From assembly GCA_012841535.1 (NCBI GenBank), contig DUUN01000228.1, positions 1 through 60,906 on the forward strand: a stretch of 60,906 nucleotides of DNA. Reading direction: 5' to 3'. The translations under genes were made by a program, and so were the position numbers. Below, piece after piece: positions 16,615-23,912 of the stretch (position 1 is the first letter of the stretch; each line of letters begins with the position of its first letter). The stretch comes from Gallicola sp. GTDB taxonomy: Bacteria; Bacillota; Clostridia; Tissierellales; Peptoniphilaceae. The notes beneath the pieces are model-generated. The model made no database searches. It was not told where the DNA came from and saw only the letters and a program-made list of their open reading frames with translations.

Positions 16615-17448
16615 TCACCTAAACTTTACTCTATTATCTTTAAACATTTGTATCATTTCTGCTGTTAAGCTAATTAAGTCAGGGCTATTATCTAATTCTT
16701 CCCTAGTAACCCATTTAGCCATTGACAGTTCATCTTCATCTAGTTTTATTTGGTCAGAGCCATCGAGTTCACAGAAAAATCCAAATAAGAGGGAGCAGGA
16801 AAAACTCCAAGGCTGACTTTTATAATATGTAATGTTTTTTACCTCTAGGCCAACTTCCTCCATTACTTCACGACGGACGGTGTCTTCTATATTTTCTCCG
16901 ATTTCTGCATAACCTGCTACTAAGGCATAGTTTTTATACTTGCTTCTGTTATATTTAGTAACTAATAATTTATCTTTATTAATTATTCCAACTATAACAG
17001 CAGGTGCTAAAAAAGGATATCTAGTGTCCTTACAATTACTACAAACCATAGACCTAGAAGTTTCACTATGGTACATTTTACTACCACATTTGCCACAGTA
17101 TTTCGTGTTATTATACCATGTATTAAGTTGATACCCTGTTATACCAGCAAAGGACAAATATGTGGGCTTTGTTTTTCTTAATATAAAATTTGAATGTAAG
17201 GAATATTCTTTTAATTTACTAATATCTACATTTTCAGCTAAAAAATAATTTTTACTGTCAATTGTAAACAAGAAAGTGTAGTTTATGTTATCCTCTTTTA
17301 TTTCTTCAATTGTTGGATAAGCTATATAATCATTTTCTTGTCTTAACAAGATTTTTTCATTATTATAAATTAAGGCTATATCATCTTTTTTAGGTTTTAT
17401 ATTCCTATATTCATTATTAAAAATATGAGGACAAATATCGTTAATCAT
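16615..17448 (-). CDS. nudC: NAD(+) diphosphatase (NADH pyrophosphatase), NudC
   Basis: This 277-residue protein has the NudC domain order: a variable N-terminal domain, a four-Cys zinc ribbon (Cys-Gly-Lys-Cys, then Cys-Ser-Asn-Cys, residues ~117-138), the Tyr-Pro-x-x-Ala-Pro-Ala-Val segment and a Nudix box Gly-x5-Glu-x7-Arg-Glu-Val-x-Glu-Glu-x-Gly. After the box comes Ser-Gln-Pro-Trp-Ser-Phe, the NADH-specific motif SQPWPF with one change. It cleaves NAD(H) to NMN(H) and AMP and may also decap NAD-capped RNA. Its UGA stop overlaps the ribosome site of the next gene. Confidence 0.9.
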   Translation of the reverse strand: MINDICPHIFNNEYRNIKPKKDDIALIYNNEKILLRQENDYIAYPTIEEIKEDNINYTFLFTIDSKNYFLAENVDISKLKEYSLHSNFILRKTKPTYLSFAGITGYQLNTWYNNTKYCGKCGSKMYHSETSRSMVCSNCKDTRYPFLAPAVIVGIINKDKLLVTKYNRSKYKNYALVAGYAEIGENIEDTVRREVMEEVGLEVKNITYYKSQPWSFSCSLLFGFFCELDGSDQIKLDEDELSMAKWVTREELDNSPDLISLTAEMIQMFKDNRVKFR

Positions 17449-17583
17449 TTAATCACCAGCTTTATAAATATATTAACAGAAAGAAGAAAATAGGGCTAGA
17501 TAATAAATAAATTTATTAAAGCTTATGTATTTTTATACCTATATAATATATAATAGATGCAATTATTTATCTTGGAGGAAAAT

Positions 17584-18243
17584 TTGAATTTAAGGAAAAA
17601 TGGATTTTATTTTATGGTTATTGGAGTAATAAGTGAACTGATTTTACCCTTTATTCTTGGTGTTTTTGTTTCAGATTTTAATCAAATAATAAATGTTATA
17701 AGTAAATTTGGTGAAACAAAGGGATTTGTAAATATAGTTTTTAAAACATGGGAAATTACAAATGGTATTTTATTTTTAATGGCTATACCGGCATTTTTTA
17801 CTAGATTTCGAAATACTTCAAAAAAACTAGCTAGGTACCTATCCTTATCAATAGGCTTATTTGCCTTAGGAGATTGTATTCTTACAGGTTTATTTGATAG
17901 CTCCATGTTGAATTTTAAAATTATTAATATAGGAAAGTTTATTCATGGCTCAGCTTCCCTAGTAGCCTTTATAGCTATAATTATAGGGATTTTAATATTG
18001 GGGAAATTATATAGCTTAGAAAAAAATAGAAAAATGGCCAATATAACAATTATAAATTTTATACTTGTAGGAATATTTATGATTTTATTTGCAGTTTCTA
18101 AAGTTGACTTTCTTTATAATATTATCGGTAGATATAGAGGCTTATGGCAAAAACTTTCATTATTATTTACATTTTTACCATTTTTTATTGTGGCTGTTAA
18201 TTCAATATTTAATAATATAGAAAATAAAAATAGTTTATTTTAA
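17584..18243 (+). CDS. Six-TM membrane protein, DUF998-like
   Basis: This membrane protein of about 219 residues has roughly six hydrophobic segments. Its layout (Gly-Asp-Cys near helix 3, a short loop with Phe-Asp-Ser, then Phe-Ile-His-Gly-Ser-Ala at the start of helix 4) resembles DUF998 proteins, whose function is unknown. I choose the TTG at 17584 because GGAGG (17574-17578) sits 5 bases before it; an ATG at 17557 is upstream of that ribosome site. It precedes the flavin-binding protein gene by 18 bases, so the two probably form an operon. Confidence 0.6.
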   Translation: MNLRKNGFYFMVIGVISELILPFILGVFVSDFNQIINVISKFGETKGFVNIVFKTWEITNGILFLMAIPAFFTRFRNTSKKLARYLSLSIGLFALGDCILTGLFDSSMLNFKIINIGKFIHGSASLVAFIAIIIGILILGKLYSLEKNRKMANITIINFILVGIFMILFAVSKVDFLYNIIGRYRGLWQKLSLLFTFLPFFIVAVNSIFNNIENKNSLF

Positions 18244-18261
18244 ATTAGGAGGAAATTACTT

Positions 18262-18735
18262 ATGCAAAATCGAATGAAGATGAATCAATTAAACAAGGAA
18301 GAAATTGAAAATTTACTTAAAAGAACAGAAACAGGTTCTTTAGCTACAATTAATGAAGATGGAGGGCCTTATGTAATTCCTGTTCATTTTGTATATTATG
18401 AAGATAGTATATTTGTACATTCTTTACCAAAAGGGAAGAAACTCGATAATATTAAGGTGAATCCAAATATTTGTCTTTCTATTTATGAAATGCAAGGACT
18501 ACTACTAGATTCAAAAGAGAATCCTTGTGATACAAATACTAAATATGAATCGGTAGTTATTTTTGGAAAGGCAACTTTATTAGAAGATGTAAGTATGAAG
18601 GAGACAATTTTAAAGGAGATAATAAAAAAATACACTCCGAATTTAATTAGTAGGGAAATTCCGGAAAACATGTTAAAGGGAACAGCTGTTACAAAAATAG
18701 AAATTAAAGAAATTACAGGAAAATATTACAAATAA
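18262..18735 (+). CDS. Pyridoxamine 5'-phosphate oxidase-like flavin-binding protein (NimA-like)
   Basis: This 157-residue protein has the split-barrel flavin fold. Diagnostic segments are Gly-Ser-Leu-Ala-Thr-Ile near residue 25, Tyr-Val-Ile-Pro-Val-His-Phe-Val-Tyr near 36-44, Phe-Val-His-Ser-Leu-Pro-x-Gly-Lys-Lys near 51-60, and Val-Val-Ile-Phe-Gly-Lys-Ala near 99-105. NimA relatives can reduce nitroimidazoles, but most are general FMN-dependent reductases. AGGAGG precedes the ATG. Confidence 0.8.
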   Translation: MQNRMKMNQLNKEEIENLLKRTETGSLATINEDGGPYVIPVHFVYYEDSIFVHSLPKGKKLDNIKVNPNICLSIYEMQGLLLDSKENPCDTNTKYESVVIFGKATLLEDVSMKETILKEIIKKYTPNLISREIPENMLKGTAVTKIEIKEITGKYYK

Positions 18736-18740
18736 TTTTA

Positions 18741-18782
18741 AGAGAAAGTAATAATTGTTATTATTTTCTCTTATCTTTTTGT
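18741..18782 (+). terminator. Terminator after the flavin-binding protein gene
   Basis: AGAGAAAGTAATAA and TTATTATTTTCTCT form a long stem with a TTG loop and one mismatch, followed by TATCTTTTTG. Confidence 0.75.
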
Positions 18783-18856
18783 AAATATAATAGTGTGATA
18801 TAATTTTTATATTGGGAAAAAGTTTCCAAATATTTCTTAATTTAAGGGGAAATTTA

Positions 18857-19891
18857 ATGATAGTTATAGAAAACAATAATTTGGATCCAGCATATAATCA
18901 TGCTTTAGAGGAATATTTATTTAATAATTTCAAGGATGATATTTTTATAATATGGAGAAATAAACCATGTATTCTTTTGGGGCGTAATCAAAATATATAT
19001 AAGGAAGTAAATATTGACTACTGTATTGAAAATAATATGGATATTGTAAGAAGACTTTCTGGAGGAGGTACAATCTATTGTGATTTAGAAATAATCCAGT
19101 ATACTTTTATTACAAAGGAAAGAGAGGGAAACTCCTTTAGTTATTTTACCAAGCCTATTATAGACTCACTAGATAAACTAGGATTAAAGGGAGAATTTAC
19201 AGGTAGGAATGATTTAATTATAGACGGTAAGAAGTTTTCCGGTAATGCTCAATACCATAGTAATGGTAAAGTTCTTCATCATGGCTCAATACTATATGGT
19301 GGGAATATGGAAAATATGAAAAATGCCCTTAGACCTAATCCCTTAAAATTTGTTGGTAAAAATGTTAATTCCGTTTCAGCTAGAGTTGGAATGTTAAAAA
19401 ATGAAATGGATTTATCGGTTACAGAATTTATGGACCATATTAAAAAAACTGTTTTAGAGGACTTTAACATTGATAAAATTACAAAAATAGATGGAAAAAC
19501 AGAAGATGAAATTTTAAAAATCAGAGCTAAAAGATTTGCTTCAGATAAGTGGAATTATGGGAAAAGTCCAAAATGTGGTATAAAACATTCTGTAAAACAC
19601 AATTTTGGTATTGTTGAATATGGTGTATCTCTTGCTAATGGAGTAGTTGAGGATATTATAATCAATGGAGATTTCTTTGGTAAAGACGATATTAAGAAAT
19701 TTTCCCAAAGGTTAATAGGCCTTAGATTTACAGAAAAAGATTTTAGAAATGCCCTATATACTAATAAAGTATCTGATTATATTGATGGAATGACATCGGA
19801 AATTTTTATTAACGATATTTTCAAAATAGAGAGTATTGAAAGAAGCAATATTTTAATAGAGGATATTAATTGTAAGAAGGAGTGCTTATGA
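18857..19891 (+). CDS. lplA: Lipoate-protein ligase A, first copy
   Basis: This 344-residue protein has the biotin/lipoate ligase catalytic domain followed by the C-terminal accessory domain of LplA. Motifs include Trp-Arg-Asn-Lys-Pro-Cys-Ile-Leu-Leu-Gly-Arg-Asn-Gln-Asn, Arg-Arg-Leu-Ser-Gly-Gly-Gly-Thr and Arg-Asn-Asp-Leu. After the GGG motif most homologues have His-Asp-Leu-Gly-Asn; here it is Cys-Asp-Leu-Glu-Ile. It would attach free lipoate to acceptor proteins using ATP. The ATG at 18857 follows AAGGGGA. Its stop overlaps the start of the second copy (ATGA). Confidence 0.85.
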   Translation: MIVIENNNLDPAYNHALEEYLFNNFKDDIFIIWRNKPCILLGRNQNIYKEVNIDYCIENNMDIVRRLSGGGTIYCDLEIIQYTFITKEREGNSFSYFTKPIIDSLDKLGLKGEFTGRNDLIIDGKKFSGNAQYHSNGKVLHHGSILYGGNMENMKNALRPNPLKFVGKNVNSVSARVGMLKNEMDLSVTEFMDHIKKTVLEDFNIDKITKIDGKTEDEILKIRAKRFASDKWNYGKSPKCGIKHSVKHNFGIVEYGVSLANGVVEDIIINGDFFGKDDIKKFSQRLIGLRFTEKDFRNALYTNKVSDYIDGMTSEIFINDIFKIESIERSNILIEDINCKKECL

Positions 19892-20865
19892 TAGTTGTAA
19901 ATAGTCCATATAATAGAATTGCATATAATTTAGCTGTTGAAAACTATGTTTTTAACAATTATGATGATGATATTTTTATGGTATGGAGAAATCAACCCTG
20001 TGTTGTAATTGGTAGAAATCAAAATATATATAAGGAAGTAAATATTAAATACTGTGAAGAAAACAATATTGAAATAGTAAGAAGGCTTTCCGGCGGGGGA
20101 GCGGTTTTTCAAGATATGGAGGTTATTCAATACAGCTTTATTACTAAGGAAAGGGAAGGAAATTCCTTTGAATATTTTACAAAGCCTGTCCTTATAGCTT
20201 TAGAAAAATTAGGACTACATGGAGAATTTACAGGAAGAAATGATTTAGTTATAGATGGTAAGAAATTTTCCGGTAATGCCCAATACCATAGACATGGTAA
20301 AGTATTACATCATGGAACAATACTTTTTGGTGGAAACTTAGAACATTTAAAAAATGCTTTAAAACCAAATCCCTTGAAGTTTGTTGGTAAAAATGTTAAG
20401 TCTGTATCTTCAAGAGTAGGAAGATTAAAAGACGAAATAGATTTAACACCACAGGAATTTATGGACCATTTAAATAAAACTGTAATGGAAGTTTTTAATA
20501 TTGACCATATTACAGAGCCGAATGAAGAAGAAAAGGAAAAAATAGAGGAAATTGTTTCTGAAAAATTCGGTAACGATAATTGGAACTATGGAATGACTCC
20601 TAAATTTCAAATTGAACTTGCTGAAAAACATGACTTTGGTATAGTTGAATACGGAATATCCCTAGATAAGGGGAAGGTTAGTAAATTTATTATAACAGGT
20701 GATTTTTTCAGTAATGATGAAGTTGACAAGTTAAGTGAAAAATTTATAGGATTAAATTTTACAGAAAGTGAATTTAAAAAAGCTTTAGAAGATGTTGATG
20801 TAGGTTTTTATATAATAGGAATGACAGAGGAAATTTTTATAAAGGATTTATTTAAAGAAAGATAG
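19888..20865 (+). CDS. lplA: Lipoate-protein ligase A, second copy
   Basis: This 325-residue protein is a clear tandem paralogue of the preceding gene; long blocks such as Gly-Arg-Asn-Gln-Asn-Ile-Tyr-Lys-Glu-Val-Asn-Ile are identical. It also departs from the usual His-Asp-Leu-Gly-Asn after Ser-Gly-Gly-Gly, with Gln-Asp-Met-Glu-Val. Both domains are intact. AAGGAG precedes the ATG at 19888, which overlaps the first copy's stop, so translation is coupled. The two copies may differ in acceptor protein or in acyl donor. Confidence 0.85.
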   Translation: MIVVNSPYNRIAYNLAVENYVFNNYDDDIFMVWRNQPCVVIGRNQNIYKEVNIKYCEENNIEIVRRLSGGGAVFQDMEVIQYSFITKEREGNSFEYFTKPVLIALEKLGLHGEFTGRNDLVIDGKKFSGNAQYHRHGKVLHHGTILFGGNLEHLKNALKPNPLKFVGKNVKSVSSRVGRLKDEIDLTPQEFMDHLNKTVMEVFNIDHITEPNEEEKEKIEEIVSEKFGNDNWNYGMTPKFQIELAEKHDFGIVEYGISLDKGKVSKFIITGDFFSNDEVDKLSEKFIGLNFTESEFKKALEDVDVGFYIIGMTEEIFIKDLFKER

Positions 20866-20876
20866 GGATGAAATAA

Positions 20877-21722
20877 ATGAAAATAAAAAGAAAACCAGAA
20901 TGGATGAAGCTTAAAATTCAAGGTGGAGGAAATACTGCAGAAGTAAAGCACTTACTAGATGACTTGAATTTAAATACAGTTTGTACCCATGCAAATTGTC
21001 CAAATAAAATGGAATGCTATGAAAGAAGAACAGCTACATTTATGATTTTAGGAAGTGTATGTACAAGAAATTGTAAGTTTTGCGATGTAGCTCATGGAAA
21101 ACCAGATCCGGTAAATAAGCAGGAACCAAAAAACTTAGCTGAAGCAGTTAGAAGACTTAATCTTAAACATGCAGTTATTACATCTGTTGACAGGGATGAT
21201 TTAGAAGACGGCGGTGCAACACAGTTTAGAAATGTTATTAGGGAAATAAGGGCCTTGACTCCAGGAGTAACAGTTGAAGTATTAATTCCAGATTTAAAGG
21301 GAAAAGAAGAATTAATGGATATAATTTATGATGAAAAACCAGATGTTTTAAATCATAATATAGAGGTAGTACCAGAACTATATGATGAAATAATGCCAGG
21401 TTCTAACTTTGAAAGAAGTTTAAAGGTTTTAGACTATGCTAAGAAAAAAGGTCTTGTAACAAAGACTGGAATTATGGTTGGACTTGGAGAAACAGAAGAA
21501 CAAATGATAAATACCTTTAAAAGATTAAGGGAAATAGATGTAAATATGTTAACAATTGGACAGTATTTACAACCATCATTAGAACATGCAGAATTAAAAG
21601 AATATATAACTCCAGAACAATTTAAGAAATATGAGGACCTTGCTTATGAAATGGGATTTGCAAAAGTTGCGTCAGGTCCCTTTGTAAGAAGTTCATACCA
21701 GGCAGAGGCAATTAAATTGTAG
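20877..21722 (+). CDS. lipA: Lipoyl synthase LipA (radical SAM)
   Basis: This 281-residue radical SAM enzyme has the auxiliary cluster motif Cys-x4-Cys-x5-Cys (from Val-Cys-Thr-His-Ala-Asn-Cys) and the radical SAM motif Cys-Thr-Arg-Asn-Cys-Lys-Phe-Cys. Near the end is Val-Ala-Ser-Gly-Pro-Phe-Val-Arg-Ser-Ser-Tyr, which carries the conserved Ser ligand Arg-Ser-Ser-Tyr. It inserts two sulfurs into octanoyl groups on lipoyl domains. It follows two lipoate ligases; no LipB or LipM octanoyltransferase is present here, so a ligase may supply octanoylated substrate. Confidence 0.93.
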   Translation: MKIKRKPEWMKLKIQGGGNTAEVKHLLDDLNLNTVCTHANCPNKMECYERRTATFMILGSVCTRNCKFCDVAHGKPDPVNKQEPKNLAEAVRRLNLKHAVITSVDRDDLEDGGATQFRNVIREIRALTPGVTVEVLIPDLKGKEELMDIIYDEKPDVLNHNIEVVPELYDEIMPGSNFERSLKVLDYAKKKGLVTKTGIMVGLGETEEQMINTFKRLREIDVNMLTIGQYLQPSLEHAELKEYITPEQFKKYEDLAYEMGFAKVASGPFVRSSYQAEAIKL

Positions 21723-21750
21723 AATAAAAATTAAATAACAAAATTTAAAG

Positions 21751-21798
21751 TACACCTATAAAGTTAAACATGGAATTTAGCCTTAAAGGTGTATTTTT
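21751..21798 (+). terminator. Terminator after lipA
   Basis: TACACCT (21751-21757) pairs with AGGTGTA (21787-21793), followed by TTTTT; the loop is long and partly paired. Confidence 0.65.
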
Positions 21799-21880
21799 AG
21801 TTAAATATTTTTTAAATATAGTTAAATTTTTATCCATTATGATATAATGTATTAATATATATTAAATAGGCGGAATTATT

Positions 21881-22975
21881 ATGAAAAACATACGATTTTA
21901 TTTAAGGGTCATACTTATGTTAGGCGTTACTGTTTCGGTGCTTTACTGGAGTAACAACTATATGGCTTTTAACATGGCTTGTATTGTTTGCTTAGTTTTT
22001 TTCTTAGTTAACAATGCCTTGTCACAAATTACAAGAAAAGAAAAGGTACTATATTTAATTATCTATACTATAATTATGGCCTTTCAAATAATAGCCAATA
22101 ATTTTATTTATTATTTTCTTGCAAATAATGAAAAGTTTTTTTTATTATATAGAATAATAGGAATGGTATTAATTCTTACGCCGTTTTTTATTAAGCGAAT
22201 ATTAATAAAAACAGGCTTGGTTTTTCTTATTTACCCATATTTTAATAGGTTCTACTCCTTTACATATTCTCAAATTATGAAGGATAAGGATATTATTACA
22301 GGAAAAATTGAACTGGTAAAAAGAGCAGGTACAAGTATAACAAGAGAACAAATAAATGAAATAATACAGGATATGCCAAGGCACAGCGCCTTTTCATACA
22401 TTAACAATAAAAGCCTTTCAGAAGGATATTTTAACAAGGCTTACTCAACCTTAAACAATGGCTATATGTATATTGTTATATCTAGAACAAAAAGCTCAGC
22501 TAGTGAAATAATTGGAGCCTTTACAAATAAGTTGTATAATCATGTTTCCCTATCCTTTGATGAAAAATTAGAAACTATTATAAGTTATAATGGTGGCGGT
22601 GGTGTTTATTCACCAGGCCTAAATCCAGAGGAACTGGAACAGTTAATTAAAAATGAAGGTGCTTCAATAATAGTGTATAAATTAAAAGCAAATTCGGAAC
22701 AGAAAAAGACTATTTTAGAAAAAGTTAGGGAAATAAATGAAGTAGGTAGCTCCTATAATATTACTGGAGTTTTTCAATATTCCCATAAGCCCAATATTAT
22801 GTTTTGCTCTCAATTTGTATATTTAATGTTGGAAATTGCAGATTTAAATTATTTTAATAAAAATATTATGAAGGTTAAACCAACGGATTTTATAGAGCTG
22901 GATTATTATAGGAAATTAGAATATATTAATAAAATTGAAATAAGCGAAGAAGTAGTAGAATATAAGAGAAATTAA
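21881..22975 (+). CDS. Membrane-anchored NlpC/P60-like (YiiX-type permuted papain fold) protein
   Basis: This 364-residue protein has about four hydrophobic N-terminal segments (residues ~5-115) followed by a soluble domain. The domain has Tyr-Asn-His-Val-Ser-Leu-Ser near residue 225 and Met-Phe-Cys-Ser-Gln-Phe-Val-Tyr near 307-314. A His before a Cys is the order seen in circularly permuted papain-like (YiiX/YaeF) hydrolases, which act on peptides or lipids. It is a single gene between terminators. The class assignment rests on these motifs; the substrate is unknown. Confidence 0.6.
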   Translation: MKNIRFYLRVILMLGVTVSVLYWSNNYMAFNMACIVCLVFFLVNNALSQITRKEKVLYLIIYTIIMAFQIIANNFIYYFLANNEKFFLLYRIIGMVLILTPFFIKRILIKTGLVFLIYPYFNRFYSFTYSQIMKDKDIITGKIELVKRAGTSITREQINEIIQDMPRHSAFSYINNKSLSEGYFNKAYSTLNNGYMYIVISRTKSSASEIIGAFTNKLYNHVSLSFDEKLETIISYNGGGGVYSPGLNPEELEQLIKNEGASIIVYKLKANSEQKKTILEKVREINEVGSSYNITGVFQYSHKPNIMFCSQFVYLMLEIADLNYFNKNIMKVKPTDFIELDYYRKLEYINKIEISEEVVEYKRN

Positions 22976-23003
22976 AAAAGAGAAGTTTTTACTTCTCTTT
23001 TTG
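22973..23003. terminator. Bidirectional terminator after the papain-like gene
   Basis: AAAAAGAGAAG and CTTCTCTTTTT form an 11-bp stem with a short loop. It lies between convergent genes and probably ends both transcripts, including that of the DUF6572 operon. Confidence 0.85.
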
Positions 23004-23006
23004 ACT

Positions 23007-23027
23007 TATTAAATAAACTATTTAATA
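23007..23027 (-). promoter_or_regulatory. SECIS-like hairpin after the first UGA-terminated DUF6572 gene
   Basis: On the minus-strand RNA a perfect 9-bp stem UAUUAAAUA / UAUUUAAUA closes a GUU triloop. The loop begins 20 bases after the UGA at 23041-23039. General bacterial SECIS features are an apical loop with a G in the first two positions, 16-37 nt after UGA; this fits. It has no U-tract and is separate from the terminator further on. The function is inferred. Confidence 0.5.
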
Positions 23028-23038
23028 TTTTAGAAACC

Positions 23039-23401
23039 TCAGCCACAAGAAGTTGGCTCTTCCTGTGAACTTTCATCAATAGCAACAATAACCTTAATAT
23101 TTTCTTTTTCTAAATCTCCATTAACCATATCAAAGAATTTTATTGCAAGTTCTGTAGGATATGAATTCATATGAATATCTATTGTAAACTCATTAAATTC
23201 GCCATTAGGATAAACGTGTTTGTATTGTTCCCCTCTTATATATTCTACATAAGCATTAATTTTATTTTGTAAATGCTCTAAATGTTGTTTTTCATCGTCA
23301 GTAACCCAATTAAGAGTGTCGTTAATTAATAATATTAAATCACTTTCATTTTTGTTATTAACTCCTAAACCATCGACTTGAAAATATTCATTAACTGCCA
23401 T
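23039..23401 (-). CDS. DUF6572 family protein, candidate C-terminal selenoprotein
   Basis: This 120-residue protein (to UGA) belongs to the small DUF6572 family of unknown function: Val-Asp-Gly-Leu near residue 10, then Ile-Asn-Asp-x-Leu-Asn-Trp and His-Leu-Glu-x-Leu-Gln-Asn-Lys-Ile-Asn. It ends Pro-Thr-Ser-Cys-Gly, then UGA, GGU, UUC, UAA. Read as selenocysteine the C-terminus is Ser-Cys-Gly-Sec-Gly-Phe and the gene ends at 23030. The Cys two residues before would allow a selenenyl-sulfide. The start is the ATG at 23401 after GGAGG; an ATG 12 bases upstream is part of the ribosome site. UGA is a rare stop in this window. Confidence 0.7.
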   Translation of the reverse strand: MAVNEYFQVDGLGVNNKNESDLILLINDTLNWVTDDEKQHLEHLQNKINAYVEYIRGEQYKHVYPNGEFNEFTIDIHMNSYPTELAIKFFDMVNGDLEKENIKVIVAIDESSQEEPTSCG

Positions 23402-23464
23402 AATAACCTCCAAAAAATTATTCAGGTAAAAAACCTGTATAATTATATACCCAATATTTTATTT

Positions 23465-23481
23465 CTAAATATACTATTTAG
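23465..23481 (-). promoter_or_regulatory. SECIS-like hairpin after the second UGA-terminated DUF6572 gene
   Basis: On the minus-strand RNA a perfect 7-bp stem CUAAAUA / UAUUUAG closes a GUA triloop, which begins 19 bases after the UGA at 23496-23494. It shares the core UAAAUA-GUn-UAUUUA with the hairpin of the paralogue, although the proteins have diverged widely. It lies inside the two-gene cluster without a U-tract, so it is not a terminator. Confidence 0.5.
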
Positions 23482-23493
23482 TAATTAGCAGCC

Positions 23494-23835
23494 TCAACCT
23501 GGAAAATTTTGTTGAGAAAGGGATAAATTCAAGGTAATTTTATTTTTTTTAAATTCATCCTTATATTTATCGAATAAATCTAAAGCAGATTGTGGAAGTT
23601 TATATTCATGTATATATTTAATAACAAAACTAGAATAGTGGTTATTTTTAAATAAAGAATCAAACTTTCTTCCCTTGATATATTCAATATAGTATTTAAT
23701 CTTATTTTCCAAATGATAAAGATGTGTGCCTTCTATTTCTTCATTCCATAAAAGTGAGTCATTTATATGTAATGTAAGAACTTCTTTATTGTCTGTTTCA
23801 AATCCGTCTATTAAATATTGTTCAGCAATGCTCAT
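23494..23835 (-). CDS. DUF6572 family protein, paralogue, candidate C-terminal selenoprotein
   Basis: This 113-residue protein (to UGA) is a diverged paralogue of the adjacent gene, sharing Ile-Asp-Gly-Phe, His-Ile-Asn-Asp-Ser-Leu-x-Trp and His-Leu-Glu-Asn-Lys-Ile. It ends Asn-Phe-Pro-Gly, then UGA, GGC, UGC, UAA. Selenocysteine reading gives Pro-Gly-Sec-Gly-Cys and an end at 23485. The Cys lies two residues after the UGA here, and two before it in the paralogue, so both would form a Cys-x-Sec or Sec-x-Cys pair. GGAGG precedes the ATG, and an extended -10 (TGGGTATTATAAT) lies upstream. Confidence 0.7.
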   Translation of the reverse strand: MSIAEQYLIDGFETDNKEVLTLHINDSLLWNEEIEGTHLYHLENKIKYYIEYIKGRKFDSLFKNNHYSSFVIKYIHEYKLPQSALDLFDKYKDEFKKNKITLNLSLSQQNFPG

Positions 23836-23912
23836 AATAACCTCCTCTAGCTATATATATTATAATACCCAAAATATGTTACAATAATATTCTAAGAGAG
23901 AGGAAATATCTT

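Noticed and set aside
16615..16617. A third possible selenocysteine UGA, at the end of nudC
   Set aside because: The frame continues only five codons to another UGA, no Cys is near and no hairpin of the expected type follows; the codon overlaps the next ribosome site, which explains it.
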